A stretch of DNA of 64,000 nt from Sphingorhabdus sp. EL138 (GTDB taxonomy: Bacteria > Pseudomonadota > Alphaproteobacteria > Sphingomonadales > Sphingomonadaceae). Position 1 is the first letter of the stretch, and each line of letters begins with the position of its first letter. The stretch lies in contig NZ_OGVD01000003.1 of assembly GCF_900258045.1 (NCBI RefSeq), positions 558,001 to 622,000 on the forward strand, written 5' to 3'. The notes below the pieces were generated by a model, which saw only the letters and a program-made list of their open reading frames with translations, was not told where the DNA came from and did not search any database. Made by a program: the position numbers and the translations under genes. Shown one piece after another: positions 10,076 to 18,010 of this stretch.

Positions 10076-11217
10076 TGAAAAACCCGATTTGCGACATGCT
10101 GGGAATTGAGTTCCCGCTGGTCGCCTTCAGCCATTGCCGTGACGTTGTCGCTGCGGTTTCGAGAGCAGGCGGCATGGGGGTTTTTGGCGGTGTCAACTGT
10201 ACGCCCGAAACACTTGAAGAGGAACTGAGCTGGATTGACGATCATGTCGATGGCAAGCCTTATGGCCTCGATATCATTGTCCCCAACAAGGTTGAAGGCA
10301 AAGGCGAACAGATCGATGTCGATACGACGCTGGCGATGATTCCCGATGAACATAAGCAATTTTCCAAGGACATCATGGCGCGTCATGGCGTCGATCCCGG
10401 TGACTTGGAAGAGCTTCGCCGGGAACATGCGGTCGGTGCAGACAATCTGCGCGGCGGCAATGCGGGGGCCTTGCTGGAGGTTGCCTTTCGGCATCCAATC
10501 AAGCTGATTGCCAATGCGCTTGGCATACCGCCGCAGGTCATGACCGATATGGGGCGGGAACATGGTGTGCCAGTGGCTGCGCTTATCGGCACCAAGGAAC
10601 ATGCGATGAGCCAGGTCGCCGCTGGCGTCGATATCCTGATCGCAGTGGGCGGAGAAGCGGGCGGTCATACCGGCGATGTCGCGACCATGGTTTTGATACC
10701 GGAAGTATGTAACGCCTTGCGTGATATTGGTGATGATACACCGGTACTTGCTGCAGGCGGTATCGCTACCGGGTCCCAAATGGCCGCCGCTATGGCCATG
10801 GGTGCAAGCGGCGTATGGTGCGGATCGGTCTGGCTGACCACGGCAGAGGCAGAGACCAATCCGGTGGTGAAAGAAAAAATGCTCAGCGCCACGTCGCGCG
10901 ATACGGTTCGCGCCCGGTCCCGCACCGGCAAACCATCGCGGCAATTGCGATCCCCCTGGACCGATGCCTGGGAGGCGGAAGAAGCACCGCGACCACTGCC
11001 CATGCCTTTGCAATCATTAGTTGCCGAACCGCCGCTCCGATCCATCGACAAATTGAGTCAGGGCGACAATCAGGGTGCGAAAGATCTTGCCACCTATTGG
11101 GTTGGGCAAGGCGTCGGCCTGATGAACCAACCGATGTCAACTGCGCAGGTCGTCCAGGGATTCAAGGAGGATTTTATCGCCGCCTATGAAAGGCTTGCCG
11201 CCAATCTGGAAGAATGA
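10075..11217 (+). CDS. nitronate monooxygenase (2-nitropropane dioxygenase) family protein
   Basis: A 380-residue FMN-dependent TIM-barrel protein of the nitronate monooxygenase family. Visible are the N-terminal FPLVAFSHCRDVVAAVSRAGGMG segment (in two parts), the GGEAGGHTGDVATMVLIPEV motif that in the family holds the active-site histidine and FMN contacts, and AAGGIATGSQMAAAMAMGASGVWCGS, the phosphate-binding end. The ATG at 10075 overlaps the previous stop (TGATG). Such proteins recur in CoA-thioester catabolic clusters, where their role is often not nitronate oxidation. No specific substrate is assigned. Confidence 0.85.
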   Translation: MKNPICDMLGIEFPLVAFSHCRDVVAAVSRAGGMGVFGGVNCTPETLEEELSWIDDHVDGKPYGLDIIVPNKVEGKGEQIDVDTTLAMIPDEHKQFSKDIMARHGVDPGDLEELRREHAVGADNLRGGNAGALLEVAFRHPIKLIANALGIPPQVMTDMGREHGVPVAALIGTKEHAMSQVAAGVDILIAVGGEAGGHTGDVATMVLIPEVCNALRDIGDDTPVLAAGGIATGSQMAAAMAMGASGVWCGSVWLTTAEAETNPVVKEKMLSATSRDTVRARSRTGKPSRQLRSPWTDAWEAEEAPRPLPMPLQSLVAEPPLRSIDKLSQGDNQGAKDLATYWVGQGVGLMNQPMSTAQVVQGFKEDFIAAYERLAANLEE

Positions 11218-11230
11218 ACGGGGAGACAAT

Positions 11231-12385
11231 ATGGCAGAGGTGACAGCACAGCAGCCGCTAGCCGGAATCAAAGTCGTGGAATTTTCGACGATGATTACCG
11301 CGTCCCTCGCCACGATGATGTTTGCGCAACAAGGGGCGGACGTTATCAAGGTAGAGCCGCCCGGCATTGGTGATCCGATGCGCTGGCTCGGCAGCCGCAA
11401 AGAAAGCATCTCCGGCCTGTTCAACAATTGCAATCGCGCCAAGCGCTCTATTACGCTGGACCTGAAAACTGAAGATGGCGTTGCGACAGCACGTAAACTG
11501 TGCCTCGATGCCGATATTATCATCCACAATTATCGCCCCGGGGTAATGCAGCGCCTAGGCCTCGACAGCAAAAACCTGCGCACCGAAAAACCGGAACTTA
11601 TCTATTGCGCCATTACCGGCTTTGGCCGCGACGGGCCGATGGCGGATCGCCCGGCTTATGATCATGTGATGCAGGCCATGGCGGGATTCATGGGGACGCA
11701 AGGCCATCCCGATGGCTTTGCCTATGTGAAAACCTTGCTGTGCGACAAGCTGACCGCCTATACCGCAGCGCAGGCGATTACCGCTGCTCTATTTGTCCGC
11801 GAGCGCACTGGTGAAGGGCAGCATATTGATCTGTCGATGCTCGCCAGTTGCATTGCCTTCCTCTGGCCCGACGGGGGCATGCACCTGACGTTGATGGACG
11901 ATGATGTGATGCATGCCGCGCCCTTTGCAGACTATTACCAGATGCCGCTACGCACGACCGACGGGGCCATTGCCTATGCCGCAATGAGCGACGAGCATTG
12001 GCAAGTCGTGTTCGAAATGGTGGGCCGCGAAGATTTGAAGTCGGAGGAAAAATATCAAGGCCTCGAAAATCGCAGCATGCATATGGCCGAGCTTGCGCAG
12101 ATTGTTTCGGCCGAACCGCCGCGCCATGATACCGATACGATGATAGCCGGCTTGACCAAAGGCGATGTGCCAGCCGCGCCATGCCTGCGCCTAGACGATG
12201 TGAAATCACATGCGCAGATCATGGCAATCGAGGCGTTTGAGGAACAGGATCACCCGCTACTGGGCACCATCCATAATGCCGCCTCACCGGTGCATATCAA
12301 TGGCCAGAAACTGCCCGCCACCGGGCCAAGTCCGGCGCTCGGCGAGCATAGCGAAGAAATAATGCAGGAAATAGGAACTAAGTAA
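11231..12385 (+). CDS. CaiB/BaiF-type (class III) CoA-transferase
   Basis: A 384-residue class III CoA-transferase that moves CoA between acyl groups. Hallmarks are PLAGIKVVEFSTM at the N-terminus, GADVIKVEPPGIGDPMR, NRAKRSITLDLKTEDG and the region after IIHNYRPGVMQRLG. The frame is open from 11186, but the ATG at 11231 has a GGGAGA site just upstream and begins where family members begin. It lies within the carboxylase operon, so it may activate the substrate acid or release CoA from a late intermediate. Confidence 0.88.
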   Translation: MAEVTAQQPLAGIKVVEFSTMITASLATMMFAQQGADVIKVEPPGIGDPMRWLGSRKESISGLFNNCNRAKRSITLDLKTEDGVATARKLCLDADIIIHNYRPGVMQRLGLDSKNLRTEKPELIYCAITGFGRDGPMADRPAYDHVMQAMAGFMGTQGHPDGFAYVKTLLCDKLTAYTAAQAITAALFVRERTGEGQHIDLSMLASCIAFLWPDGGMHLTLMDDDVMHAAPFADYYQMPLRTTDGAIAYAAMSDEHWQVVFEMVGREDLKSEEKYQGLENRSMHMAELAQIVSAEPPRHDTDTMIAGLTKGDVPAAPCLRLDDVKSHAQIMAIEAFEEQDHPLLGTIHNAASPVHINGQKLPATGPSPALGEHSEEIMQEIGTK

Positions 12386-13203
12386 TGATGGAGCAGGCAC
12401 AAGATTTTCTCGACGAAAGCGAAGCCATTTATGCGCTCGTCAAAGATCTGTCCGATGAGGAGATGGAACAGGAAACCGGTTTCAAAAGCTGGACGATCAA
12501 TGCGATCCTCCGCCATCTGCATATCTGGAACATGGCGGCCTATTGGTCGCTGACCGACCCACAAAAATTCCATGGCTTTTTCAAAGAGGCGATGACCGGG
12601 ATGAAAGAGAGCGCAAAAAAGGGCCAGACGTCCATGCGGTTCTTTGAGGCGGACTATCTAGACAATCTGTCCGGCGCGGGTCTTGTGAAGACATGGCGGG
12701 ATTTCTATCAGAAAATGGTGCCGGAATTTGGTGCAGCCGATCCGGCAATGCGGGTCGAATGGGCAGGCCCTTCCATGAGTGTGCGTTCCTCCATCACGGC
12801 GCGGTTGATGGAAAACTGGTCCCATGCACAGGCCATTTATGATGTGCTGGGCCTCAAGCGGGAGAATGCAGATCGTATCCGCAACATCGTGATGATTGGT
12901 CTTAACACCTATGGCTGGACGTTCAAGGTCAATGGCGAAGAAGCTCCACAGCCTGTGCCCTATCTCAAGCTTACTGCCCCGTCCGGCGCGGTCTGGGACT
13001 ATGGGGACGAGAGCACGGAAGAGCGGATTGAGGGGCTGGCCGAGGAGTTCTGCCAGGTCGTCACACAGACCCGCAACATTGCCGATACGGACCTGCAGGT
13101 TACCGGACCAAATGCCACAAGATGGATGGCCATAGCCCAATGTTTTGCCGGGGGTGCGGAAAAACCCCCAGCACCGGGCATGCGTTCTATCAAAACCAGG
13201 TAA
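12385..13203 (+). CDS. TIGR03084-type putative metal-binding (DinB-like) protein
   Basis: A 272-residue protein resembling the TIGR03084 family, whose N-terminal half is related to the DinB / maleylpyruvate-isomerase four-helix metal-binding fold. The N-terminus has the FLDESEAIYALVKDLSDEE helix, then ILRHLHIWNMAAYWSL with histidines suited to metal binding. A third candidate ligand lies in LMENWSHAQAIYDVLGL. The start overlaps the CoA-transferase stop by one base, placing it firmly in the operon. No reaction is established for this family that I can name. Confidence 0.68.
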   Translation: MMEQAQDFLDESEAIYALVKDLSDEEMEQETGFKSWTINAILRHLHIWNMAAYWSLTDPQKFHGFFKEAMTGMKESAKKGQTSMRFFEADYLDNLSGAGLVKTWRDFYQKMVPEFGAADPAMRVEWAGPSMSVRSSITARLMENWSHAQAIYDVLGLKRENADRIRNIVMIGLNTYGWTFKVNGEEAPQPVPYLKLTAPSGAVWDYGDESTEERIEGLAEEFCQVVTQTRNIADTDLQVTGPNATRWMAIAQCFAGGAEKPPAPGMRSIKTR

Positions 13204-13276
13204 ATAAATCTATCGCGTCTATCTATTGTGAATCACCTTTTTCTGGTTATGTTCAAAAGAAAAAGGAGAGATTCGC

Positions 13277-14917
13277 ATGAGCTGGCAAATGGCCGATATC
13301 TGGGAAAATATTGCCCAGGCGATACCCGACAAACCCGCAATTGTAGACGGTGACAAGCGTTATAGCTGGGCCGAATATGAAGAGCGTGCCGCACGGCTGG
13401 CGCAAGTTTATACGGATCATGGCCTGAAGCCCGGCGCGAAGCTCTCTATTTACGCCTATAATTGCGCCGAATATATGGAAGCGCAATTTGCCGCCTTCAA
13501 AGCCCGGATCTGTCCGGTCAACGTCAATTACCGCTATCTCGAAGCCGAACTGACTCATGTCATCAACAATAGCGACAGCGAAGCCCTAGTATATCATGCC
13601 CAGTTCGCCCCGCGTGTCGCGGCGATCAAGGATCGGCTGGAGCATGTGAAGCTTTTCCTGGAAATTGATGATGGATCCGGCGAACATCTCGAAGGCGCGG
13701 TGGACTATGAAACGGCTTTAAATGCTGCTGATCCGATGCCGATTATCCCGCGCTCCGGTGAAGATCTCTACATGCTCTATACGGGCGGAACGACTGGCAT
13801 GCCCAAGGGCGTGATGTATGATCACCAGACTTTTTCCAGCGCCTTGTTCACCAAGGGCTTTGAAATGCGGGAAATGGCCCTGCCCGAAGGCGCCGAAGGT
13901 TTTGGCCCATTGGTTCAGGCACTTCATGCCGCAGGCGCCACCAGCCGCGCGATCCCCGCTTGCCCGATCATGCACGGAACCGGCATGTGGATCGGCGCGA
14001 TGATTCCGCACGCGCTCGGCGGCTGTGTCATCCTGTTCAACAACCGGCATTTTGATCCGCATGCGCTTTGGAAATTGACCGACGATGAAAAAGTGACCGA
14101 CCTGACCATTGTCGGCGACGTATTTGCAAAGCCAATGCTGGCAGCTCTCAACGAAGCAAGGGAAGCCGGCAAGCCTTATGATTTATCGTCCGTTCAAATG
14201 ATGGGATCATCCGGCGTGATGTGGTCTTCGGAGGTCAAGCAAGGCCTGCTCGACCATATTGAAATGGTGATTGTCGATAGCATGGGATCAACCGAAGGCA
14301 GTATGGGTGCATCGGTCATGACCCGTGAAAACAGCCAGATCGTCAAAACCGCGAGCTTTGACATGGCCGATACCACCAAGATTCTGACCGAAGATGGAAA
14401 AGAGGTCAAACCAGGCTCTGGCGAAATCGGTATGATCTGCAATGGCGGGATGGTTCCGATCGGCTATTACAAGGATGAGAAAAAGAGCGCCGAGACATTC
14501 AAGACGTTTGACGGCGTGCGCTATTCGATTCCTGGTGATTTCGCGATGGTCGAGGCTGACGGCAGCGTTACCTTGCTCGGCCGTGGTTCGGTCTGCATCA
14601 ATAGTGGCGGTGAGAAGATTTTCCCTGAAGAGGTCGAAGAAGCGCTCAAAACCCATGACAGTATCTATGACTGTCTGGTGGTCGGCGTGCCTGATGATCG
14701 CTTTGGCGAGAAGGTCACTGCGGTCTTATCGCTGGCTGATGGACATGGGCTGGACGAAACCGCTCTTAACGATCATGTCCATCGCATACTCGCCGACTAT
14801 AAGTCGCCGCGCGCGTTTCTGGTGGTCGATGATGTACCGCGCGCCGCCAATGGCAAGCCCGGTTACAAGGATGCCAAGAATCTCGCGCTAAAAATGCTGG
14901 ATATGGTCGCCGCTTAA
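13277..14917 (+). CDS. AMP-binding acyl-CoA synthetase
   Basis: A 546-residue adenylate-forming ligase that activates a carboxylic acid with ATP and CoA. The phosphate-binding motif is MLYTGGTTGMPKGVMYDH (about residues 167-184). DSMGSTEGSMG, a GDFAMVEADGSVTLLGR hinge region and the C-terminal lysine motif PRAANGKPGYKDAK follow. AGGAG lies nine bases upstream of the ATG. It follows the operon after 73 bases, so it may have its own promoter. It is the likely entry step making the acyl-CoA substrate of the cluster. Chain specificity unknown. Confidence 0.9.
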   Translation: MSWQMADIWENIAQAIPDKPAIVDGDKRYSWAEYEERAARLAQVYTDHGLKPGAKLSIYAYNCAEYMEAQFAAFKARICPVNVNYRYLEAELTHVINNSDSEALVYHAQFAPRVAAIKDRLEHVKLFLEIDDGSGEHLEGAVDYETALNAADPMPIIPRSGEDLYMLYTGGTTGMPKGVMYDHQTFSSALFTKGFEMREMALPEGAEGFGPLVQALHAAGATSRAIPACPIMHGTGMWIGAMIPHALGGCVILFNNRHFDPHALWKLTDDEKVTDLTIVGDVFAKPMLAALNEAREAGKPYDLSSVQMMGSSGVMWSSEVKQGLLDHIEMVIVDSMGSTEGSMGASVMTRENSQIVKTASFDMADTTKILTEDGKEVKPGSGEIGMICNGGMVPIGYYKDEKKSAETFKTFDGVRYSIPGDFAMVEADGSVTLLGRGSVCINSGGEKIFPEEVEEALKTHDSIYDCLVVGVPDDRFGEKVTAVLSLADGHGLDETALNDHVHRILADYKSPRAFLVVDDVPRAANGKPGYKDAKNLALKMLDMVAA

Positions 14918-16017
14918 GGCTTCCAGTCAAATTCCCGATGATAGCGCGGGATGAACAGTTTCTTGCCCTTGATGGCTGAGGTTAAAAACGGTCCCGTCAC
15001 ACCAAAAGGCAGTGCACTGGCTCCTTTGTCTGGTCCTAATGGCAATAATATCAAAGGCTTGGACCACGGTTTGTAAGGCTTCATATCCTCGATCCGCTGG
15101 CCGCGCAAATGGGCTTTCAGGGCTCTTTTCAGCCACCCCACCTGACGTGTCAGGCCAACAATCGTCATCGTGTCACCGGTGCTGGCAATGTCGCCGATGA
15201 TATACAGATCGGGATTGGCCGCGGGCCGCAGCCAGCCGTCCACCTTGGCGCGGCCATGATCATCGAAGCCCACGCCGTCCAGAGCCTGCAAAAGTTCCGT
15301 CACCGGTTTCGACCCGATAACCGGAATCACCAGATCGGCATCAATCGGAAATCCGTCGGACAGTTTGATCTTGCTCTTGGTCGGTACGAACGGCGCATCA
15401 GTTTGTTTCAGTTTTGCAATCCGTTCGCCCAGCCGGACCTTCACGCCCAGCTCCCCCAATTGTCGCAGCATCGAGCGTCCGAGCTTGGCTGGATAGTCCG
15501 GAAACAGATTCTCATCAGCCGAGATCAGCGTGACCTGTTTCTCCGGCCGCGCAAAAGCCAGTTCCCCCGCCAGTTCGCTACCCACCGCGCCCGCGCCGAC
15601 AACTGCGATATTTTTCGCCTTGTCGATTTGGGCGATCACTTGCTTGGCTTTGGTCAGAAACGCCGCTTCATCATCACCCTGCATTTTAAACGGGGCCGCA
15701 TAGGTCGATCCCGTGGCGATGATGATCATGTCTCCGGCAATCTCAGTGCCATCTTCCAATATCGCGACATGGCCATCAATCGAAGCTGCACGGCCGCGGA
15801 TGATTTTGCCGCTTTTCAGCAAGCCGTCATAGGGTATCATAATCTCATCAAGCAGTTCCGGCCGTGCCATCGCCCGGATCATCGCGACATTATGGACCCA
15901 TTTCTCCCGCGGTTCGATCAGACTGATTTCGGCATACTGGTCCAGCTCCCTGGCCAACATGGTTCCGGCATAACCGCCGCCAATAATTGTAATTTTTTTG
16001 GTCATCGGATGAATCAT
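14914..16017 (-). CDS. FAD-dependent NAD(P)H oxidoreductase (AIFM2/FSP1-like)
   Basis: A 367-residue two-dinucleotide-domain flavoprotein. The FAD motif IIGGGYAGTMLAREL lies at the N-terminus, the NAD(P)H-binding motif AVVGAGAVGSELAGELA near residue 140 and the FAD-closing motif DLYIIGDIASTGD near 280. It resembles AIFM2/FSP1-type and NDH-2-like quinone reductases. An internal ATG at 16005 (MTKKITII) is an equally good start, and neither has a clear ribosome binding site. It converges on the acyl-CoA synthetase gene with a 4-base overlap. Electron acceptor not readable. Confidence 0.82.
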   Translation of the reverse strand: MIHPMTKKITIIGGGYAGTMLARELDQYAEISLIEPREKWVHNVAMIRAMARPELLDEIMIPYDGLLKSGKIIRGRAASIDGHVAILEDGTEIAGDMIIIATGSTYAAPFKMQGDDEAAFLTKAKQVIAQIDKAKNIAVVGAGAVGSELAGELAFARPEKQVTLISADENLFPDYPAKLGRSMLRQLGELGVKVRLGERIAKLKQTDAPFVPTKSKIKLSDGFPIDADLVIPVIGSKPVTELLQALDGVGFDDHGRAKVDGWLRPAANPDLYIIGDIASTGDTMTIVGLTRQVGWLKRALKAHLRGQRIEDMKPYKPWSKPLILLPLGPDKGASALPFGVTGPFLTSAIKGKKLFIPRYHREFDWKP

Positions 16018-16097
16018 AAAACGGTTTCGCCGCGATGGACAACTCTATTCCACCTTGGTCATTGACGCGGCGGGAAAACTGTCGCCATGTCGATCCA

Positions 16098-17006
16098 ATG
16101 ATTGTTCAACTGATCCACAATCCGGCATCCGGTACCCATCACGAATTGCGCCTTGGTGTTCTTGCACAGGCTTTTGAAGCGTGCGGAGCAAAAGTCGTCA
16201 TGGGGACAACAGAAATTGATGGTAGTATGAAACTGGCCAGCGACAGTGATCTGATCTGTGTATCGGGCGGTGATGGAACATTGCGCCTGGTGATCGCCGC
16301 GATGCAAAAAAGCGGATCGCAAACACCGCTTTGTATTTTCCCTGCAGGAACCGTGAATCTGGTAGCCCGTGAGATCGGCTACGCGTCAGAGCCGGAGCAG
16401 TTTGCGAGCGAAGTCATGCGCGGTTTTCTTGCCGGCAAAGATGCGCGATTGAAAGAACCCATTGTTACCAGTGACCATGGCCCCTTTGCCGCCTGTTTGA
16501 GCGCTGGTCCCGATGGCGTTGCGGTGGCCCAACATTCTCCCACGCTCAAAAAGAAAATCGGGCGCGCAGCCTATGCCTGGTCATTTGCCAAACTCTTCCT
16601 GCGCTGGCCGCGACAGCAATATTCACTGGAGATTATCGCGCGAGACGGATCGGAAAATAGTCTGGGCTGTGAAGCTTTTTATATTGCCAAGGGACGATAT
16701 TTTGCCGGGCCATGGACGCTGACGCCAGAGGCTGGCCTGGGCGGCGATGTTTTCCACCTGATCGCCCTGTCCCGCGCGGGCCGCTGGAATTTTATCCGGT
16801 TCATGCTGTCAATCGCACGTGGCCGTCATCCACGAAACCTGTCTTTCGCCCGTCAATATCCCGTGATCTCCATGACGATCGGCGCCAGCGAGGAACCAGC
16901 GAATATTCTTTTTTATCAAGAAGATGGAGACAGCATGAGGCATGTCCCGATGCAAGTAAAAATGACCGATTATGCCGTGGAATATTGCCTGCCGCTGGAC
17001 GATTGA
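16098..17006 (+). CDS. diacylglycerol kinase family lipid kinase
   Basis: A 302-residue protein with the diacylglycerol kinase catalytic fold. MIVQLIHNPASGT starts the domain, and the nucleotide-binding motif GGDGTLRLV follows at about residues 58-66, with FPAGTVNLVAREIG after it. Members phosphorylate lipid hydroxyls (diacylglycerol or sphingoid-like). The frame opens at 16035, but family similarity begins at the ATG at 16098, which has no strong ribosome binding site. The divergent flavoprotein starts at 16017, so the gap holds both promoters. Lipid substrate unknown. Confidence 0.83.
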   Translation: MIVQLIHNPASGTHHELRLGVLAQAFEACGAKVVMGTTEIDGSMKLASDSDLICVSGGDGTLRLVIAAMQKSGSQTPLCIFPAGTVNLVAREIGYASEPEQFASEVMRGFLAGKDARLKEPIVTSDHGPFAACLSAGPDGVAVAQHSPTLKKKIGRAAYAWSFAKLFLRWPRQQYSLEIIARDGSENSLGCEAFYIAKGRYFAGPWTLTPEAGLGGDVFHLIALSRAGRWNFIRFMLSIARGRHPRNLSFARQYPVISMTIGASEEPANILFYQEDGDSMRHVPMQVKMTDYAVEYCLPLDD

Positions 17007-17025
17007 ACCAGTGGATCAAGCCGGT

Positions 17026-17916
17026 TCAGGCGGCGCGGCAATGCTCGGCGATCATCTCGACCATTAACGGCAACTTGCTCGGCGGCAAGTCATGACCCAT
17101 TCCGTCGACAAGCTCAAACCGCGCATTATTTACATTCGCTGCAATATCGGCACCGCAAGGATGCGGGATAAGCGGATCAGCTGTTCCATGGATCACCATG
17201 GTCGGCACAGATATGCTCTGCGCCTTGGGCCGCAGGTTACCGGTCTCGATAATCGCCGCCATTTGTCGGCGACGACCGGCGGGATAGAAATTCCGCTCAA
17301 GCGCCGTTTTCATCAACGCTTCCCGCTCTTCTTCACGCGCCCGTCCTTCTTCGGATGCAACGATGCTGGAAAAGACCATACCGGTTGCCAAGGCTTCATC
17401 AATCGTACTGGCCTTTGCGCGCGCCGACTGGATCAGTGCCTTGCGCACCGCTGGATCTGCGCCGGGCAGGCCCGGGGCATTGGTGGAAGACATGACAGGC
17501 GTAAAAGACAAAACCCGCTCTGCATGATCGGCGGCAACCAGCTGTCCGATCATACCGCCCATGGATGCACCGACAATATGCGCCTTGTCGATATCCAGCG
17601 CATCCAGAACGCCAACCGTGTCTCGCGCCATATCGCCAAGGTCATAAGGCGCCAGATTGCGGTTTGGAAAAAAACGTTTCGCAAATAGCTGCCTGATCGG
17701 TCCGGGAGCCCTAACGCCATCATATTTATAGGAAAGTCCCACATCACGATTGTCAAAACGGACGACGCGAAACCCTTTTTCGACCAGCCCGTTGACGAAG
17801 TCCATCGGCCAATAGATCAGCTGCGTGCCGTAACCCATGATAAGGAGGATCGCCGGATCCTTTGCATTTCCATGATCTTCGACTTCGATGTTGATACCAT
17901 TGGCGGTGACTTGCAT
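17026..17916 (-). CDS. alpha/beta-hydrolase fold protein
   Basis: A 296-residue alpha/beta hydrolase. The oxyanion region is ILLIMGYGTQLIYWP, the nucleophile elbow is GASMGG (serine in GxSxG), and the C-terminal acid-histidine region contains VIHGTADPLIP and DGMGHDLP. It lacks a signal peptide and is probably cytoplasmic. It converges on the lipid kinase gene and lies 94 bases downstream of the usher-type gene on the same strand. Family members include esterases and haloperoxidase-like enzymes; the substrate cannot be stated. Confidence 0.86.
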   Translation of the reverse strand: MQVTANGINIEVEDHGNAKDPAILLIMGYGTQLIYWPMDFVNGLVEKGFRVVRFDNRDVGLSYKYDGVRAPGPIRQLFAKRFFPNRNLAPYDLGDMARDTVGVLDALDIDKAHIVGASMGGMIGQLVAADHAERVLSFTPVMSSTNAPGLPGADPAVRKALIQSARAKASTIDEALATGMVFSSIVASEEGRAREEEREALMKTALERNFYPAGRRRQMAAIIETGNLRPKAQSISVPTMVIHGTADPLIPHPCGADIAANVNNARFELVDGMGHDLPPSKLPLMVEMIAEHCRAA

Positions 17917-18010
17917 ATTCTTGTCCTGATAAGGGTCCGGCTCCGGACGATAAAACAGCCCAAAACCCTAGCAGAACCGGAAAATCGCACAAGTCAGGAC
18001 ATGAAGGAAA

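Noticed and set aside
9736-11013. A 425-codon antisense frame across the carboxylase alpha and nitronate-monooxygenase-like genes
   Set aside because: It spans two well-supported sense genes and has no recognisable domain.
15109-16065. A 318-codon plus-strand frame opposite the flavoprotein gene
   Set aside because: The minus-strand frame has clear FAD and NAD motifs; the plus-strand product is His/Arg-rich without a family.
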